Assembly: GCA_027475525.1 (NCBI GenBank)
Contig: JAMWFC010000058.1
Location: 496,001 to 560,000 of the forward strand
Direction: 5' to 3'
DNA: 64,000 bases
Origin: Macrolepiota albuminosa
Lineage: Eukaryota > Basidiomycota > Agaricomycetes > Agaricales > Agaricaceae
Part shown: piece after piece, positions 20,706 to 31,387 of the stretch
Numbering within the stretch: the stretch's first letter is position 1
How the letters are laid out: each line of letters starts with the position of its first letter
Made by a program: the position numbers and the translations under genes
Notes under the pieces: generated by a model
Told to the model about the DNA's origin: nothing
The model's input: the letters and a program-made list of their open reading frames with translations, nothing else
Databases searched by the model: none

Positions 20706-22760
20706 TGTATCCTTTAAGGGTTGTTTAGGCTGCTTAACTTCAACCCCATCAAAAACCTGATTCTTAAGCGAATCCAACTCCTGTTGGAGCTTGGCGATAC
20801 GCTCTTCCCGCGAAAAAGTAGGGTGGTCGCCAACGCTGTCGAAATGTAGGACCTCGTGAATCATCTGCTGTTGGGTCGCCTGTTCCGCGAAAAAGTAGGG
20901 TGGTCGCCAACGCTGTCGAAATGTAGGACCTCGTGAATCATCTGCTGTTGGGTCGCCTGTTCGGGTCGGGGTTGGCGTTGCCAGATAGCGTGCCGGTAAC
21001 GATTTGTCCTGGGTTGCGCCTATGCCATTCATCTACCCGCTCCTGGAAGGACTTCTTGTCTGGGTAGTTGGGGATGGTGGCGCCAGTGGTGAGGACTATC
21101 TTGCCGTCGATAGCCCTTCGAATTCTACCTTGGCGAACGTAATTCTCGAGGGTAGCGCAGCGTCCTCTAGTCATGGTATGGCCAATTTCCCCACAGAAGT
21201 GGCAAGGGCCAGGCGCGGGTACGTTAGCGGGTCGGTTAGCCGTGAGGTTGGTGGTTGGCCAATTTCCCCACAGAAGTGGCAAGGGCCAGGCGCGGGTACG
21301 TTAGCGGGTCGGTTAGCCGTGAGGTTGGTGGTGATCATGGTTTCGATACGTGTCATGGCGGAAGCGACAGCGGCGGTAATGGCAGCATTGAGCTCCTCTT
21401 TCTTAACGAAGTCGGTAGTGGGAGGCGGGATGGGAATGATACCGTTAGTTCGCTCAGGGCAGCATTGAGCTCCTCTTTCTTAACGAAGTCGGTAGTGGGA
21501 GGCGGGATGGGAATGATACCGTTAGTTCGCTCAGGGGGTGGGCTCGTCCTAGCGCGTTGTATACCAACGCCAGTGTCCGTTCCCTTGAGAACCCATTTAC
21601 CGGCTTCAAAGACGTCGGCAACGTTATAGGGCTCGTCAGGGTGATGGGCCTGATGAACTATCTCTAGGCGACGGGCAATACGAGTCCACAGTGAAGTCGG
21701 GATGCCCTGCTGAAAAGGGTGATGGGCCTGATGAACTATCTCTAGGCGACGGCAATACGAGTCCACAGTGAAGTCGGGATGCCCTGCTGAAACAGGCGAC
21801 GCTCCTCGTTAATATAGAGCTTGCCGTTCTGCAGAAGCCACCTAGCGACTTTCTGGAACTCGCGGTAATATGTAGAGAATGCGCCAAGCGACGATGTGCC
21901 ACTGTCGAAAGATTCCTGTACTAGTTTCTGTAACTCGTTTACCGTGTATCGGGTAGCCTCCTCGGCGCCAGGGTACAGCTGGATCACTGCTGTCTTCCAG
22001 TCCTCATACGAAGCGCCTTGGGCTGGAACGGGTGGGGCGGCAGGGACAAAGGCGGCAAACTCGGTCAAACCTGTCCACGTCTCTGCCGTGTCATACGACA
22101 CGTATCTTGCCGCGCGGCAGGGACAAAGGCGGCAAACTCGGTCAAACCTGTCCACGTCTCTGCCGTGTCATACGACACGTATCTTGCCGCGTACTCCTTC
22201 ATCTGCGTGTGGTCGGTAATGTTACAATCCTAAACAAATACTCTAATTCCTTGAAATACTGGGAGAGCTCCCGTGGCTTGGTCTCGTCCCATTTCGGTGC
22301 CGAGAAGTGGTTGCGTGGCGGCATGCGCTGGACTTGTTGTTCCATAGCGACTGGTTGGTCTCGTCCCATTTCGGTGCCGAGAAGTGGTTGCGTGGCGGCA
22401 TGCGCTGGACTTGTTGTTCCATAGCGACTGGTTGGCGAGTTCGGTTAGCGGTTGTGGGGAAGGAGTTCTAGAGGTTGGCGACGGGGTGAGCGAAATGACG
22501 AGTTGTGAAAGCGGTGTTAACGGAGTGATAGGGGTAACTGATTGCGGTAAGGTAAAGGGCGACGCTAAGGGGTCGTCGGTACTATAATCGAGGGAATGCG
22601 GGAAGAGATCAGGAAAAGCGTCTACAGTGGCGTTCTGTAGTTCCTGGGCGAGAGAGAGACCCGGTAAGGCACCAGGTGGTTGTGGAGTTGATGGGTGGGA
22701 AGGAGCAATGCCTTCTGCCGACTGCTCTAGCAGGCGGCGCCTACGCTGGAGACGGGTTTC
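20706..22760 (-). pseudogene. gag: B1 gag
   Basis: Minus strand. The N-terminal part near 22420-22200 contains a segment typical of fungal Ty3/gypsy Gag (PKWDETKPRELSQYFKELE), followed by the capsid-like helical region (22155-21640) and a zinc knuckle CHFCGEIGHTMTRGRC near 21215-21170. Its spacing is C-x2-C-x4-H-x6-C, slightly longer than canonical. A helix with heptad-like Leu (AKLQQELDSLK) follows. The start codon is not certain; gag probably begins between 22420 and 22760. Duplications near 20808, 21180, 21382, 21638, 22037 and 22278 break the frame. Confidence 0.75.
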
Positions 22761-22780
22761 TGGCGGAATTCTGCCCTAGA

Positions 22781-22801
22781 GATCCCTCGCGGTGGGCTCC
22801 A
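22781..22801 (-). other. Primer binding site of element B1
   Basis: Reads TGGAGCCCACCGCGAGG... on the minus strand, starting 3 bases inside the 5' LTR edge at 22805. TGG at the LTR-proximal end pairs with the CCA tail of a tRNA. I could not assign the tRNA species; the plus strand here (ending GGTGGGCTCCA) would be the tRNA 3' end. Position, TGG start and GC content support the call and the minus orientation of the element. Confidence 0.75.
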
Positions 22802-22804
22802 ATT

Positions 22805-23833
22805 TGATGACGCCCAAAGTTTGGTCAGCAACAAATGTAGCAATTGTGTTACCGTACCAAGAGTGTGCGTTGGGCGCGCTATAAGTGATATGAGGAGTCC
22901 CGGGCAGGTCCCAGAGAACGCGTCTGTGAAAAAGGGTAAAAGTCGGTAACGCGCGCTATAAGTGATATGAGGAGTCCCGGGCAGGTCCCAGAGAACGCGT
23001 CTGTGAAAAAGGGTAAAAGTCGGTAACGGTCGGCAAGTGTCAAGCGCTAAGGTAAAGCGCCTAAGGAAATGCGGTAAGTGAAGACGGCAAGGGTGAGCGG
23101 CAAGAGCACGATAAGCTTAGCGAAGTTCTAAGCGTTGATAATGCCTGCCGTAGTTGCAAGGCGCGAGTATGTCGAGTGTTGGCGAACGTCTGCAACTGCC
23201 GATGAGTTTTGACGTTGCCGACCGTAGCGTAAATGAGCTCTTGAGCGTAAGGGAGAGACTGAAGTAAGGGGAGTAAACTGTGGTCTATTCGTCTCCTGCT
23301 GTATGTACAAGTCGGTAAGTAATATATATACTACAAGGAGTTCACCGTTGCCAGTGGCTAATGACGCCAGAGTGCGGTAAACTGGAAAATTTCAAAGGGG
23401 TAGCTCCAACGGTTTCAGATCCCTACCGTCCATTCAAGAGCTTTAGCGACGCCAGGCGACAGATCGCGAAGCTAAACCATCACTCCATCACCCTTCTGTC
23501 TGTCAGAACACCTAAGCGACGTTGGGCGCCAAATCGAGACGGTAAGCGGTGTCAGACGCCAAGGTCAAACGCCAAGCTGTCCGTCAGTTTTTGATAGATC
23601 ATCAAGCTTCTCGCTAAGCGCTGTCGTCAGTGACTGATGCCATCTGTCAGTTGTCATTCTTGCTGCCGATCGGCGCTATCACTGATTGGATCTGCTTCTT
23701 GCCGTGCGCGGCCGTCAGAAATGGCTTAAAATGGGTAGAACGCGTGCGCTAAGTTCGGAACGAATGCGGCAAGGTTTCCGGAGCCGGTGCCGAGCCTGCC
23801 GTTGATGCGCCTAACCTGTATAGGGTCCTATCA
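22805..23833 (-). repeat. LTR of B1 (5' LTR), with internal 77-base duplication
   Basis: 1029 bases; removing the 77-base repeat (22875 onward) gives 952, like the other copies. It is nearly identical to the 1473-2427 LTR over most of its length, as expected for two LTRs of one insertion. Confidence 0.93.
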
Positions 23834-26379
23834 ACGCAAAGCGGAAGTTGACGCCTGCCTTTGCGGAAGGAGCGAAGGTGAACTTTTTAGGCAGGGGAGA
23901 GGCAGCAAAGGGGAAGAGTGGTGGAGCTTCTATCACGGTGGCAGCGGTGTTTGAGGGTTCTGAGTCGGATGAGTCCAGTAGCGATGGGGGGAGCGAGTAC
24001 GTCATTCCACGACACATCACTTATCCCTGTTTCGTGTCAGGGCCTTCTATGGCCCCTGTCCTGGTTTCAAATGCCCTTATTGACACCGGCTCTCCTCCAG
24101 CGCTGATTTCCTCAACGTTAGTGAAGACCTTGGGTCTACGAACGCGTAATTTGGAGAGGCCGTTAGTAGTGTCAGGGGTGTTTTTGTCGCAAGGGTCCGA
24201 GTCGCAAAGAGTGCTTTCGCAATACGTCAAACTTGTAATTATATCTCCGTGTTCTCAATGGCAATCGCGCCCCCAAGTGTTCATTATATGTCCAAAACTT
24301 CACACGGATCTCATTCTTGGACTCGATTTCTTGAAGCGCAATAAATTGATCATCGACCCTGAGGCTGGCTTACTGACGGATAAATTGACGGGGTTCGATT
24401 TGTTGCATTCCTTGGGCACCGACGACGTTCCAAAAGGAGCAAAAGAAAAGCCTCAGGTTCAGCGGAAGAAAGTGAAGACTCGAGATAAGAATGAGAAGGC
24501 ATGGATAAGGCAGGGGCAGAAAGAGATGAAAGAACATCGAAAACTCGTACATTTTGAGTTGAACGCGCTGTTTATGAAGGAAGCCGACAAATTTGCGAGG
24601 TTAGAGGAGCACACCGTCTCGGGAGAACCTCGGCTGTTAGGAATGGTTCGTGCTCGGATCGAACAGTTAGCGTGGAAGGAAAAGTTGAAGGAGATGGATG
24701 CATCAATGAAGCGACGCTTTAAAAATCTATTCCCGGCTGGTATTCCGCATGCAGATGAACTCCCAGACAGTGTATACCACCGAATTCAGGTCAAGCCTTT
24801 GGCAAAGATTACGGTAGCACGTTCTTATTCATGCCCACGGAAATATCGTGATGGATGGAAGACCTTAATCGATCAGCATGTCGCGGCGGGACGAATTAGG
24901 CCGTCATCGTCACCTTATGCAAGTCCGTCCTTTGTGATCCCTAAAGCGGATCCTACGGTTCTCCCTCGATGGGTAAACGATTACCGACGTTTAAACGCTA
25001 GCACGGTGCCTGATCACTTTCCACTGCCACGAATTGATGATATTTTGGCAGATTGCACGAAGCCAGGGATGAAGGTGTGGGGGAAGATTGATCTAACGGA
25101 CGCATTTTTTCAAACGTGGATGCATCCCGATGACATCAAATACACAGCGACATTGACTCCGTTTGGATTGTGGGAATGGGTCGTCATGCCCATGGGCCTT
25201 CGAAACGCCCCTGCCACACAACAGCGTCGTATCACGCTCGCATTGCATAAATACATCGGCAAGATCTGCCACGTCTACCTCGATGATATTATCATTTGGT
25301 CGACGTTGATTGAGGAACATGAGAAGAATGTCTCATTGGTGTTACAGGCCTTGAAGGAGGCGAGTTTGTTTTGTTCGATGAAAAAGAGTCAATTGTTTTG
25401 CACCGAAATTGATTTTCTGGGCCACCATATTTCGGAGAGGGGCATCGAGGCTGACCTTTCGAAGGTGGAAAAAATCTTAAACTGGCCAGTTCCCAGGAAA
25501 GCAAAGCACGTTAGGCAGTTCCTAGGGCTCGTGCGTTACATCGCAGCGTTTCTTCCTGCACTAGCTGAGCATACCTCGGTACTCACACCACTAACACGAA
25601 AAGAGTTCAATGGCAACTTCCCACCCTGGACGCGTGCTCATCAGGTCGCTTTCGATGGCATTAAGGCTCTTATTGTCGGACGTGACTGTCTTACAACGAT
25701 CGATCACAAGACGGCTGGCAAGAACAAGATTTTTGTGACATGCAACGCGAGTAAGAGGAGGACAGGAGCGGTTCTGTCGTTTGGAGAGACATGGGAGACG
25801 GCACGTCCTGTTGCTTTTGATTCACGGCAATTAACATCAGCGGAGAAAAATTATCCAACGCATGAGCACGAGTTATTAGCTATTGTTCGTGCTCTACAGA
25901 AGTGGCGGACAGATTTGCTTGGCTCGACGTTTTCGATTTTCACCGATCACAAAACGTTGAAAAATTTTGAAACTCAACGGGACTTGTCAAAGAGACAAGC
26001 ACGATGGATGGAATACATGTCCCAGTACGATTACGACATGAACTATATAAGAGGCGAGGAGAATACGGTCGCCAACGCACTGTCGAGGATGCCGGAAACG
26101 GACAATTTGATAGTAGGACAGGTTTTGATGTTGAGGGGCGAGGAAACGACCTTAGAGGAGGTTAAGAAGGGTTATGAAGAGGATCCGTATACGAGGCGAT
26201 TGCTTGACGATGCTAAGGCTGGATTACTCACGAGCGGTGTGGAGTTACGAGATGGGTTGCTCTTTGTGGGCAATCGATTGGTTATCCCCAGATATAAGCA
26301 GTTGAGGGAGAGTCTTTTCCGAATCGCACACGACGAACTCGGACATTTCGGGGCGGATAAAACATATGTGTCTCTGTGA
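23834..26379 (+). CDS. pol: Element A pol: protease, reverse transcriptase, RNase H, start of integrase
   Basis: Continues the gag frame of 346-1472. The aspartic protease active site is ALIDTGSPPALIS near 24076. RT follows, with VNDYRRLNAS near 24975, the palm TLTPFGLWEWVVMPMG near 25150, and the active site YLDDIII near 25275. RNase H shows VTCNASKRRTGAVLSFG near 25735, where the first catalytic Asp expected in T(C)DAS is Asn. Later come RQLTSAEKNYPTHEHELLAI and FTDHKTLKNF. The tether (YDMNYIRGEENTVANALSR) is followed by the start of the integrase zinc finger (AHDELGHFG). TGA at 26377-26379 interrupts it. Base composition and motif content are unlike element B, with only one TTRSCG-type hexamer in 24841-25790. 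The element is probably inactive. Confidence 0.9.
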
Positions 26380-27353
26380 TACTCTTACTACTGGCCGAAC
26401 ATGCGGCGGGACCTCATTAATGGGTATATTCCTTCCTGTGTCGACTGCCAACGTAACAAGAGTCAGACTACGAAACCGAGAGGTCCTTTACACCCCTTGC
26501 CTATCCCAGAACATCGTTTTGGTTCCGTGACGTTGGACTTTGTGGGCCCTTTGCCGATGGACAAAGGTTTCGACCAGTTCTGTTCGATGACCTGTCGTGC
26601 GGGTGCTGACTTGCAAATTTCGCCAACGAAAACAGATCAGACAGGAGAGGATTTTGCTCACATCTTTTTTCGGGATTGGTATTGTGAGAACGGGTTGCCC
26701 TACGAGATTATCACAGATAGGGACAGTCTGTTTACGTCCGCATTTTGGCGAGCCTTGATGAAGCTTACGGGAGTGAAGCACAAGATGTCCACTGCCTTTC
26801 ATCCCCAGACGGACGGTGCTTCGGAGCGTTCTAATAAGACGATCGTTCAGTGCATCCGTTACCATGTCGACCGCATCCAGACAGGGTGGGTAAAGGCCCT
26901 ACCTCGAATCCGATTCGGAATCATGAACACGGTAAATGCTTCCACAGGATTTTCTCCTTTTCAGCTTAAATCAGGATTTTCTCCCCGTGTCCTTTTGCCC
27001 TTATACCCGCCACCGCCCACTGATACTCCAGCTGAAGACCTCGCTCTCCGTGTATTACAAGAAATCGAATCGAATTACTTGGAAGCCATGGACAACTTAA
27101 TTACGTCTAAGATAAGTCAGGCGCACCACGCTAATTCACACCGTGCACCGGAAATCGAGTACAAGGTCGGGGATAAGGTCATGTTGTCCACGGCCAATCG
27201 TCGTCGCAAATACGTTCAGAAGAAGGATGGCCGAGTGGCGAAGTTTATGCCAAGGCAGGATGGTCCTTTTATCGTTCTCGAGGCCTTCCCTGACTCGTCG
27301 GAGTATGTATTGGACTTACCGTCATCGATGAGGATCCTTAATCGTTTCCACGC
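26380..27353 (+). pseudogene. pol: Element A integrase after an in-frame stop
   Basis: Same frame as the preceding part. It starts with YSYYWPNMRRD, so the TGA just before replaces a codon in the zinc-finger linker. The Cys pair is CVDC. Catalytic positions are seen in LDFVGP, ITDRDS and ASERSNKT (Asp, Asp, Glu). The C-terminal GPF-type module is DGPFIVLEAFPDSSEYVLDLP. TGA from CGA would be one C-to-T change at a CpG, consistent with decay of a methylated repeat. The frame is then cut by the solo LTR at 27354 and continues at 28309. Confidence 0.85.
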
Positions 27354-28308
27354 TGATGACGCCCAAAGTTTTGGTCAGCAACAAATGTAGCAATTGTGTT
27401 ACCGTACCAAGAGTGTGCGTTGGGCGCGCTATAAGTGATATGAGGAGTCCCGGGCAGGTCCCAGAGAACGCGTCTGTGAAAAAGGGTAAAAGTCGGTAAC
27501 GAAGTCGGCAAGTGTCAAGCGCTAAGGTAAAGCGCCTAAGGAAATGCGGTAAGTGAAGACGGCAAGGGTGAGCGGCAAGAGCACGATAAGCTTAGCGAAG
27601 TTCTAAGCGTTGATAATGCCTGCCGTAGTTGCAAGGCGCGAGTATGTCGAGTGTTGGCGAACGTCTGCAACTGCCGATGAGTTTTGACGTTGCCGACCGT
27701 AGCGTAAATGAGCTCTTGAGCGTAAGGGAGAGACTGAAGTAAGGGGAGTAAACTGTGGTCTATTCGTCTCCTGGTCCATTGTACAAGTCGGTAAGTACTT
27801 TTATACTACAAAGAGTTCGCCGTCGCCAGTGACCAACCATCGCCAAAGTGCGGTAAACTGGAAAATTTCATAGGGGTAGCTCCAACGGTTTCCGATCCCT
27901 ACCGTCCTTGGAGGACCCTTGGCGCCACCAGGCGGCAGATCGCGGTGCTAAACCATCAATCCATCACCCTTCTGTCTGTCAGAGCACCTAAGCGACGTTT
28001 GGCGCCAAATCGAGACGGTAAGCGGTGTCAGACGCCAAGGTCAAACGCCAAGCTGTCCGTCAGTTTTTGATAGATCATCAAACTTCTCGCTAAGCGCTGT
28101 CATCAGTGACTGATGCCATCTGTCAGTTGTCATTCCTGCTGCCGTCGGCGCTATCATTGATTGGATCTGCTTCTTGCCGTGCGCGGCCGTCGGGAATGGC
28201 TTAAAATGGGTAGAACGCGTGCGCTAAGTTCGGAACGAGTGCGGCAAGGTTTCCGGAGCCGGTGCCGAGCCTGCCGTTGATGCGCCTAACCTGTATAGGG
28301 TCCTATCA
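27354..28308 (-). repeat. Solo LTR of element B in the integrase-chromodomain linker of element A
   Basis: 955 bases with the same termini as the B1 LTR. The target duplication ACGC is at 27350-27353 and 28309-28312. No internal B sequence is present, as after LTR-LTR recombination. A's frame reads through when it is ignored. Confidence 0.93.
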
Positions 28309-28542
28309 ACGCGTCTCTCCTTTCACCATTTCACCCGAACGATGACGACCTTTTCCCATCTCGTCACTTGGAAATGCCTGGCCCCGTGGTTACAGAAGAA
28401 GGCCAGGAAGAACATTTCATTGATAAAATCTTGGATGAACGAAAGCGTGGAAGAGGCGTCCAGTACCTCGTTCGATGGCGAGAATACGGTCCAGATCATG
28501 ACGAGTGGAAGAGTGGTAGGGAGATGGAGGACACGGTCGCGC
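28309..28542 (+). CDS. pol: Element A chromodomain (first part)
   Basis: Continues the integrase frame: SLLSPFHPNDDDLFPSRHLE, then a chromodomain at about 28389-28540 with EEHFIDKILDERKRGRGVQ and YLVRWREYGPDHDEW. The aromatic residues Phe, Tyr and Trp are present at the usual cage positions. Chromodomains at integrase C-termini define chromoviruses and guide integration to heterochromatin; that is family knowledge. The inverted solo LTR cuts the domain's C-terminal helix. Confidence 0.88.
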
Positions 28543-29492
28543 TGATAGGACCCTATACAGGTTAGGCGCATCAACGGCAGGCTCGGCACCGGCTCCGGAA
28601 ACCTTGCCGCACTCGTTCCGAACTTAGCGCACGCGTTCTACCCATTTTAAGCCATTCCCGACGGCCGTGCACGGCAAGAAGCAGATCCGATCAATGATAG
28701 CGCCGACGGCAGCAAGAATGACAACTGACAGATGGCATCAGTCACTGACGACAGCGCTTAGCGAGAAGCTTGATGATCTATCAAAAACTGACGGACAGCT
28801 TGGCGTTTGACCTTGGCGTCTGACACCGCTTACCGTCTCGATTTGGCGCCCAACGTCGCTTAGGTGTTCTGACAGACAGAAGGGTGATGGATTGATGGTT
28901 TAGTACCGCGATCTGCCGCCTGGTGGCGCCAAGGGTCCTCAAAGGACGGTAGGGATCTGAAACCATTGGAGCTACCCCTATGAAATTTTCCAGTTTACCG
29001 CACTTTGGCGATGGTTGGTCACTGGCGACGGTGAACTCCTTGTAGTATATATATTACTTACCGACTTGTACATACATCATCAGAACAATAGACCAGAGTT
29101 TCCCCCACTTACTTCAGTCTCACTTACGCTCAAGAGCTCATTTACGCTACGGTCGGCAACGTCAAAACTCATCGGCAGTTGCAGACGCTCGCCAACACTC
29201 GACATACTCGCGCCTTGCAACTACGGCAGGCATTATCGACGCTTAGACTTCGCTAAGCATATCGTGCTCTTGCCGCTCACATTGCCGTGTTCACTTACCG
29301 CATTTTCCTTAGGCGCTTTACCTTAGCGCTTGACACTTGCCGACCCCGTTACCGACTTTCCTCATTTTCATAGGCGCGTTCTCTGGGACCTGCCCGGGAC
29401 TCCTCACATCACTTATAGCGCGCCCAACGCAAACTCTTGGTACGGTAACACTTTTGTTACATTCGTTTCTGACCAAACTTTGGGCGTCATCA
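28543..29492 (+). repeat. Inverted solo LTR of element B inside element A's chromodomain
   Basis: 950 bases, oriented TGATAGG...CATCA on the plus strand, opposite to the other copies. The target duplication GCGC is at 28539-28542 and 29493-29496. A TATA-like run (tagtatatatattac) is at about 29043. It contains 22 TTRSCG/CGSYAA hexamers by hand count. Confidence 0.93.
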
Positions 29493-29540
29493 GCGCTAGA
29501 TAATTGGGAGGAATGGAAAGCATCAGTGGGGAGACAGTGA
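29493..29540 (+). CDS. pol: Element A chromodomain, last residues and stop
   Basis: After the LTR the frame resumes with LDNWEEWKASVGRQ and a TGA at 29538-29540. This supplies the missing end of the chromodomain C-terminal helix, which supports the inverted LTR being a simple insertion. Confidence 0.85.
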   Translation, partial: ALDNWEEWKASVGRQ

Positions 29541-29560
29541 ATTTTTTGAAGGATGGGCGA

Positions 29561-29714
29561 GTGTAAGCATGAAGCTTACAACTTCGGACATCGGGACATC
29601 GGGCCGCGTAATAGGGGGTGGCTGAGGAGTAGGATGGGTGTAAGCATGAAGCTTACAACTTCGGACATCGGGACATCGGGCCGCGTAATAGGGGGTGGCT
29701 GAGGAGTAGGATGG
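29561..29714. repeat. 77-base direct duplication at the start of A's LTR
   Basis: Unit at 29561-29637 repeated at 29638-29714. It has the same period as the duplications in B1 and B2 although the sequence is unrelated. Confidence 0.9.
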
Positions 29715-29908
29715 GATCGAGCCAAGGGGGGATTCATCGGTCGGAATGAGTGAGTACAAACTTTAATTATGAACCTTATAGCGACGGATATATATACGAG
29801 GGTAGTACATTGTAGAAGGAGTTTTAGTTTTCCCTTCCGAATTCTATTGTTGTGCCATTCTGTCGGCGTGTGTTCTCAGTGAAGTCGGACGCGTAGAGTC
29901 CGCTTACA
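29562..29908 (+). repeat. 3' LTR of element A
   Basis: Starts TGTAAGC and ends GCTTACA, so it has inverted termini with TG...CA ends, and begins 22 bases after the pol stop beyond a purine-rich stretch. It contains a 77-base duplication (29561 and 29638), leaving about 270 bases. A TATA-like run (gatatatatacg) lies near 29788. The partner 5' LTR is outside the window, so the target duplication cannot be checked. Confidence 0.75.
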
Positions 29909-31060
29909 CCAAACCCTGATCACTTCCAGAAGGGGTTACCAGTAGGCACTGCCACTTGATGAGGCACCTCAATCAGAAGTCTAAAAAATCAATAACAACG
30001 GCACAGGATATACTCAAATCTGACATTTTAACCTATCAGAAATTGATACAATGTGTAGTGCCAATGTTAGCACTCACAGCATCTGTCGGGAATTTTCTGA
30101 CCATACCCTAGAGTGTTCTGGCCAATCAGATTTATATTAAAAAGTGAGCAGACTCTTATGATTCTAAGTCAATTTAGAGTCGCTGTGTCCAATGAATTAT
30201 AATGCTGTTGGTCACCATCACCCATGTGCTGCCAGTCACCATTGACAGGTCACCATTAGCTGGAACCATGAGGAGAGGTGCTAATTAGTAGCACTGTGAA
30301 TGGACCCATCTTGGAAATACAGTAGCACATAGTATAAAAGATAGCTACTACATGTATATATAAAAACAAATTGTAACTCTTTGAGCACCTAAGTTACACT
30401 CAGCATTCAAATCATGCTAGCTTGTCCTAACCTCATCACTAAGTTGGGCACTAGCTTTGTCTTTATCATCTTTGTCATTTACAGTGCCACTTACAGGCAC
30501 ATTACATTGTGCTATTCTTTCTCTTCTTAGTATCTTTGCCTTAACTACAGCACTCACAGTTTGCTAGGTAGCATCTGAAGCACTATCATTAAACATGTCG
30601 TCCTATTACATCCGCTCGAGCATACTGGGACCCTGTCAGGACTCCTCACAAACCCACATGCCAGGTGCTAGAGACAGTGTTGTACTGCATAACGTCTAGC
30701 GCATCCAACCACAGTTGGCATCATCAATGCTAGCATGATAATAGAGAGGTGACTCTGACCAAACCCCAATCAATTCTGAAAGAGGTTAGCATTAGGTGCT
30801 GCCATTTGTCAAGGCACTTCAATCAGAAGTATAAAGAATTAACAATGATAAAACAGGATATACTAAAACCTAACATTTTAACCTATCAGAAAGAGGTACA
30901 ATGTTTAGTGCTGAAGTTAGCACTCACAGCATCTGTTGAGAATTTTCTGACCATATCCTGGAGAAGCCTGGCCAATCAGACTCATATTAAAAAGTGAGCA
31001 GACTCATACAATTTTAAGTAGTTTTGAAGTTGCTGTGGCCAATAGGCTGTAATGCTTTCT
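29909..31060. repeat. Diverged direct repeat pair, non-coding
   Basis: About 290 bases starting ccaaaccctgatc (29909-30200) recur in diverged form at about 30760-31055. Shared landmarks are caatcagaagt, acaggatata, acattttaacctatcagaa, gttagcactcacagcatctg and attaaaaagtgagcagactc. Element A's LTR ends exactly where the first copy starts, so A may have inserted into this repeat. The sequence is AT-rich with no ORF. It could be an old non-coding transposon remnant; the family is not recognised. Confidence 0.7.
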
Positions 31061-31387
31061 CAGGAGTTTCCCAGGCCCTCAGGGAGGCAAAAATCTTACA
31101 GTCATGGTATTTACAACCTCAACACCTCCTAACTGAGTAAATGTTCACTTAAGACAAGAAACTGCTTAAATTGCACAATTGACCTGCCTTAGGTGTAGTG
31201 AGGTATATTTCTTTCAGGGCTACTGAAAGAGATTGCTGTATTGTCAATTGTATTCTACAAGTAATCTGTGCGAGAACCAACAACTTTTGTTCCAGATAGA
31301 AGGGAATGTGGAAACCCAATGTGAGGGCACAATAGACATATCGTAGGCTAGATTGACATGGCAGAAAAGGGTAATATGCACTGGAAA
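31061..31387. other. Intergenic, no gene seen
   Basis: AT-rich sequence between the repeat and the 3' end of the RasGEF gene. Nothing recognisable on either strand. Confidence 0.5.

Larger units (their letters stand above)
17281..23028. repeat. Cluster of sixteen 77-base direct duplications in B1
   Basis: Anchor positions in first copies: 17281, 17626, 17927, 18091, 18304, 18592, 19376, 20071, 20496, 20808, 21180, 21382, 21638, 22037, 22278 and 22875 (the last inside the LTR). Second copies lie 77 bases downstream (78 at 20071 and 21638, where one copy has an extra base). B2 usually has a single copy at the corresponding place, so these are not ancestral repeats. Confidence 0.92.
1473..23833 (-). 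mobile_element. Element B1: Ty3/gypsy LTR retrotransposon inserted in element A, carrying an antisense spliced gene
   Basis: The element is bounded by LTRs at 1473-2427 and 22805-23833, both beginning TGATGACG and ending CCTATCA on the plus strand. The target duplication ACGC is at 1469-1472 and 23834-23837. Gag-pol runs on the minus strand: a primer-binding-site-like sequence abuts the right LTR (22781-22801) and a polypurine tract abuts the left LTR (2428-2436), so the right LTR is the 5' LTR. A second gene on the plus strand (2598-3740, resuming 14766-16135) lies between the end of pol and the 3' LTR. B2 is inserted in that gene. The integrase core is missing: sequence jumps at about 17204 from integrase C-terminal part to RNase H, losing about 1.8 kb relative to B2. 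It may therefore be non-autonomous, unless the jump is an assembly error. Confidence 0.88.

Noticed and set aside
7711..22951. Tandem repeats as a biological array (for example CRISPR-like or minisatellite)
   Set aside because: Units have unrelated sequences and mostly two copies each, with a fixed 77-base period only. There are no common repeat and spacers. Assembly overlap is the simpler reading.
30749..30997. 82-codon plus-strand frame in the non-coding repeat
   Set aside because: Falls in the second copy of the diverged repeat and is not open in the first copy; no domain.
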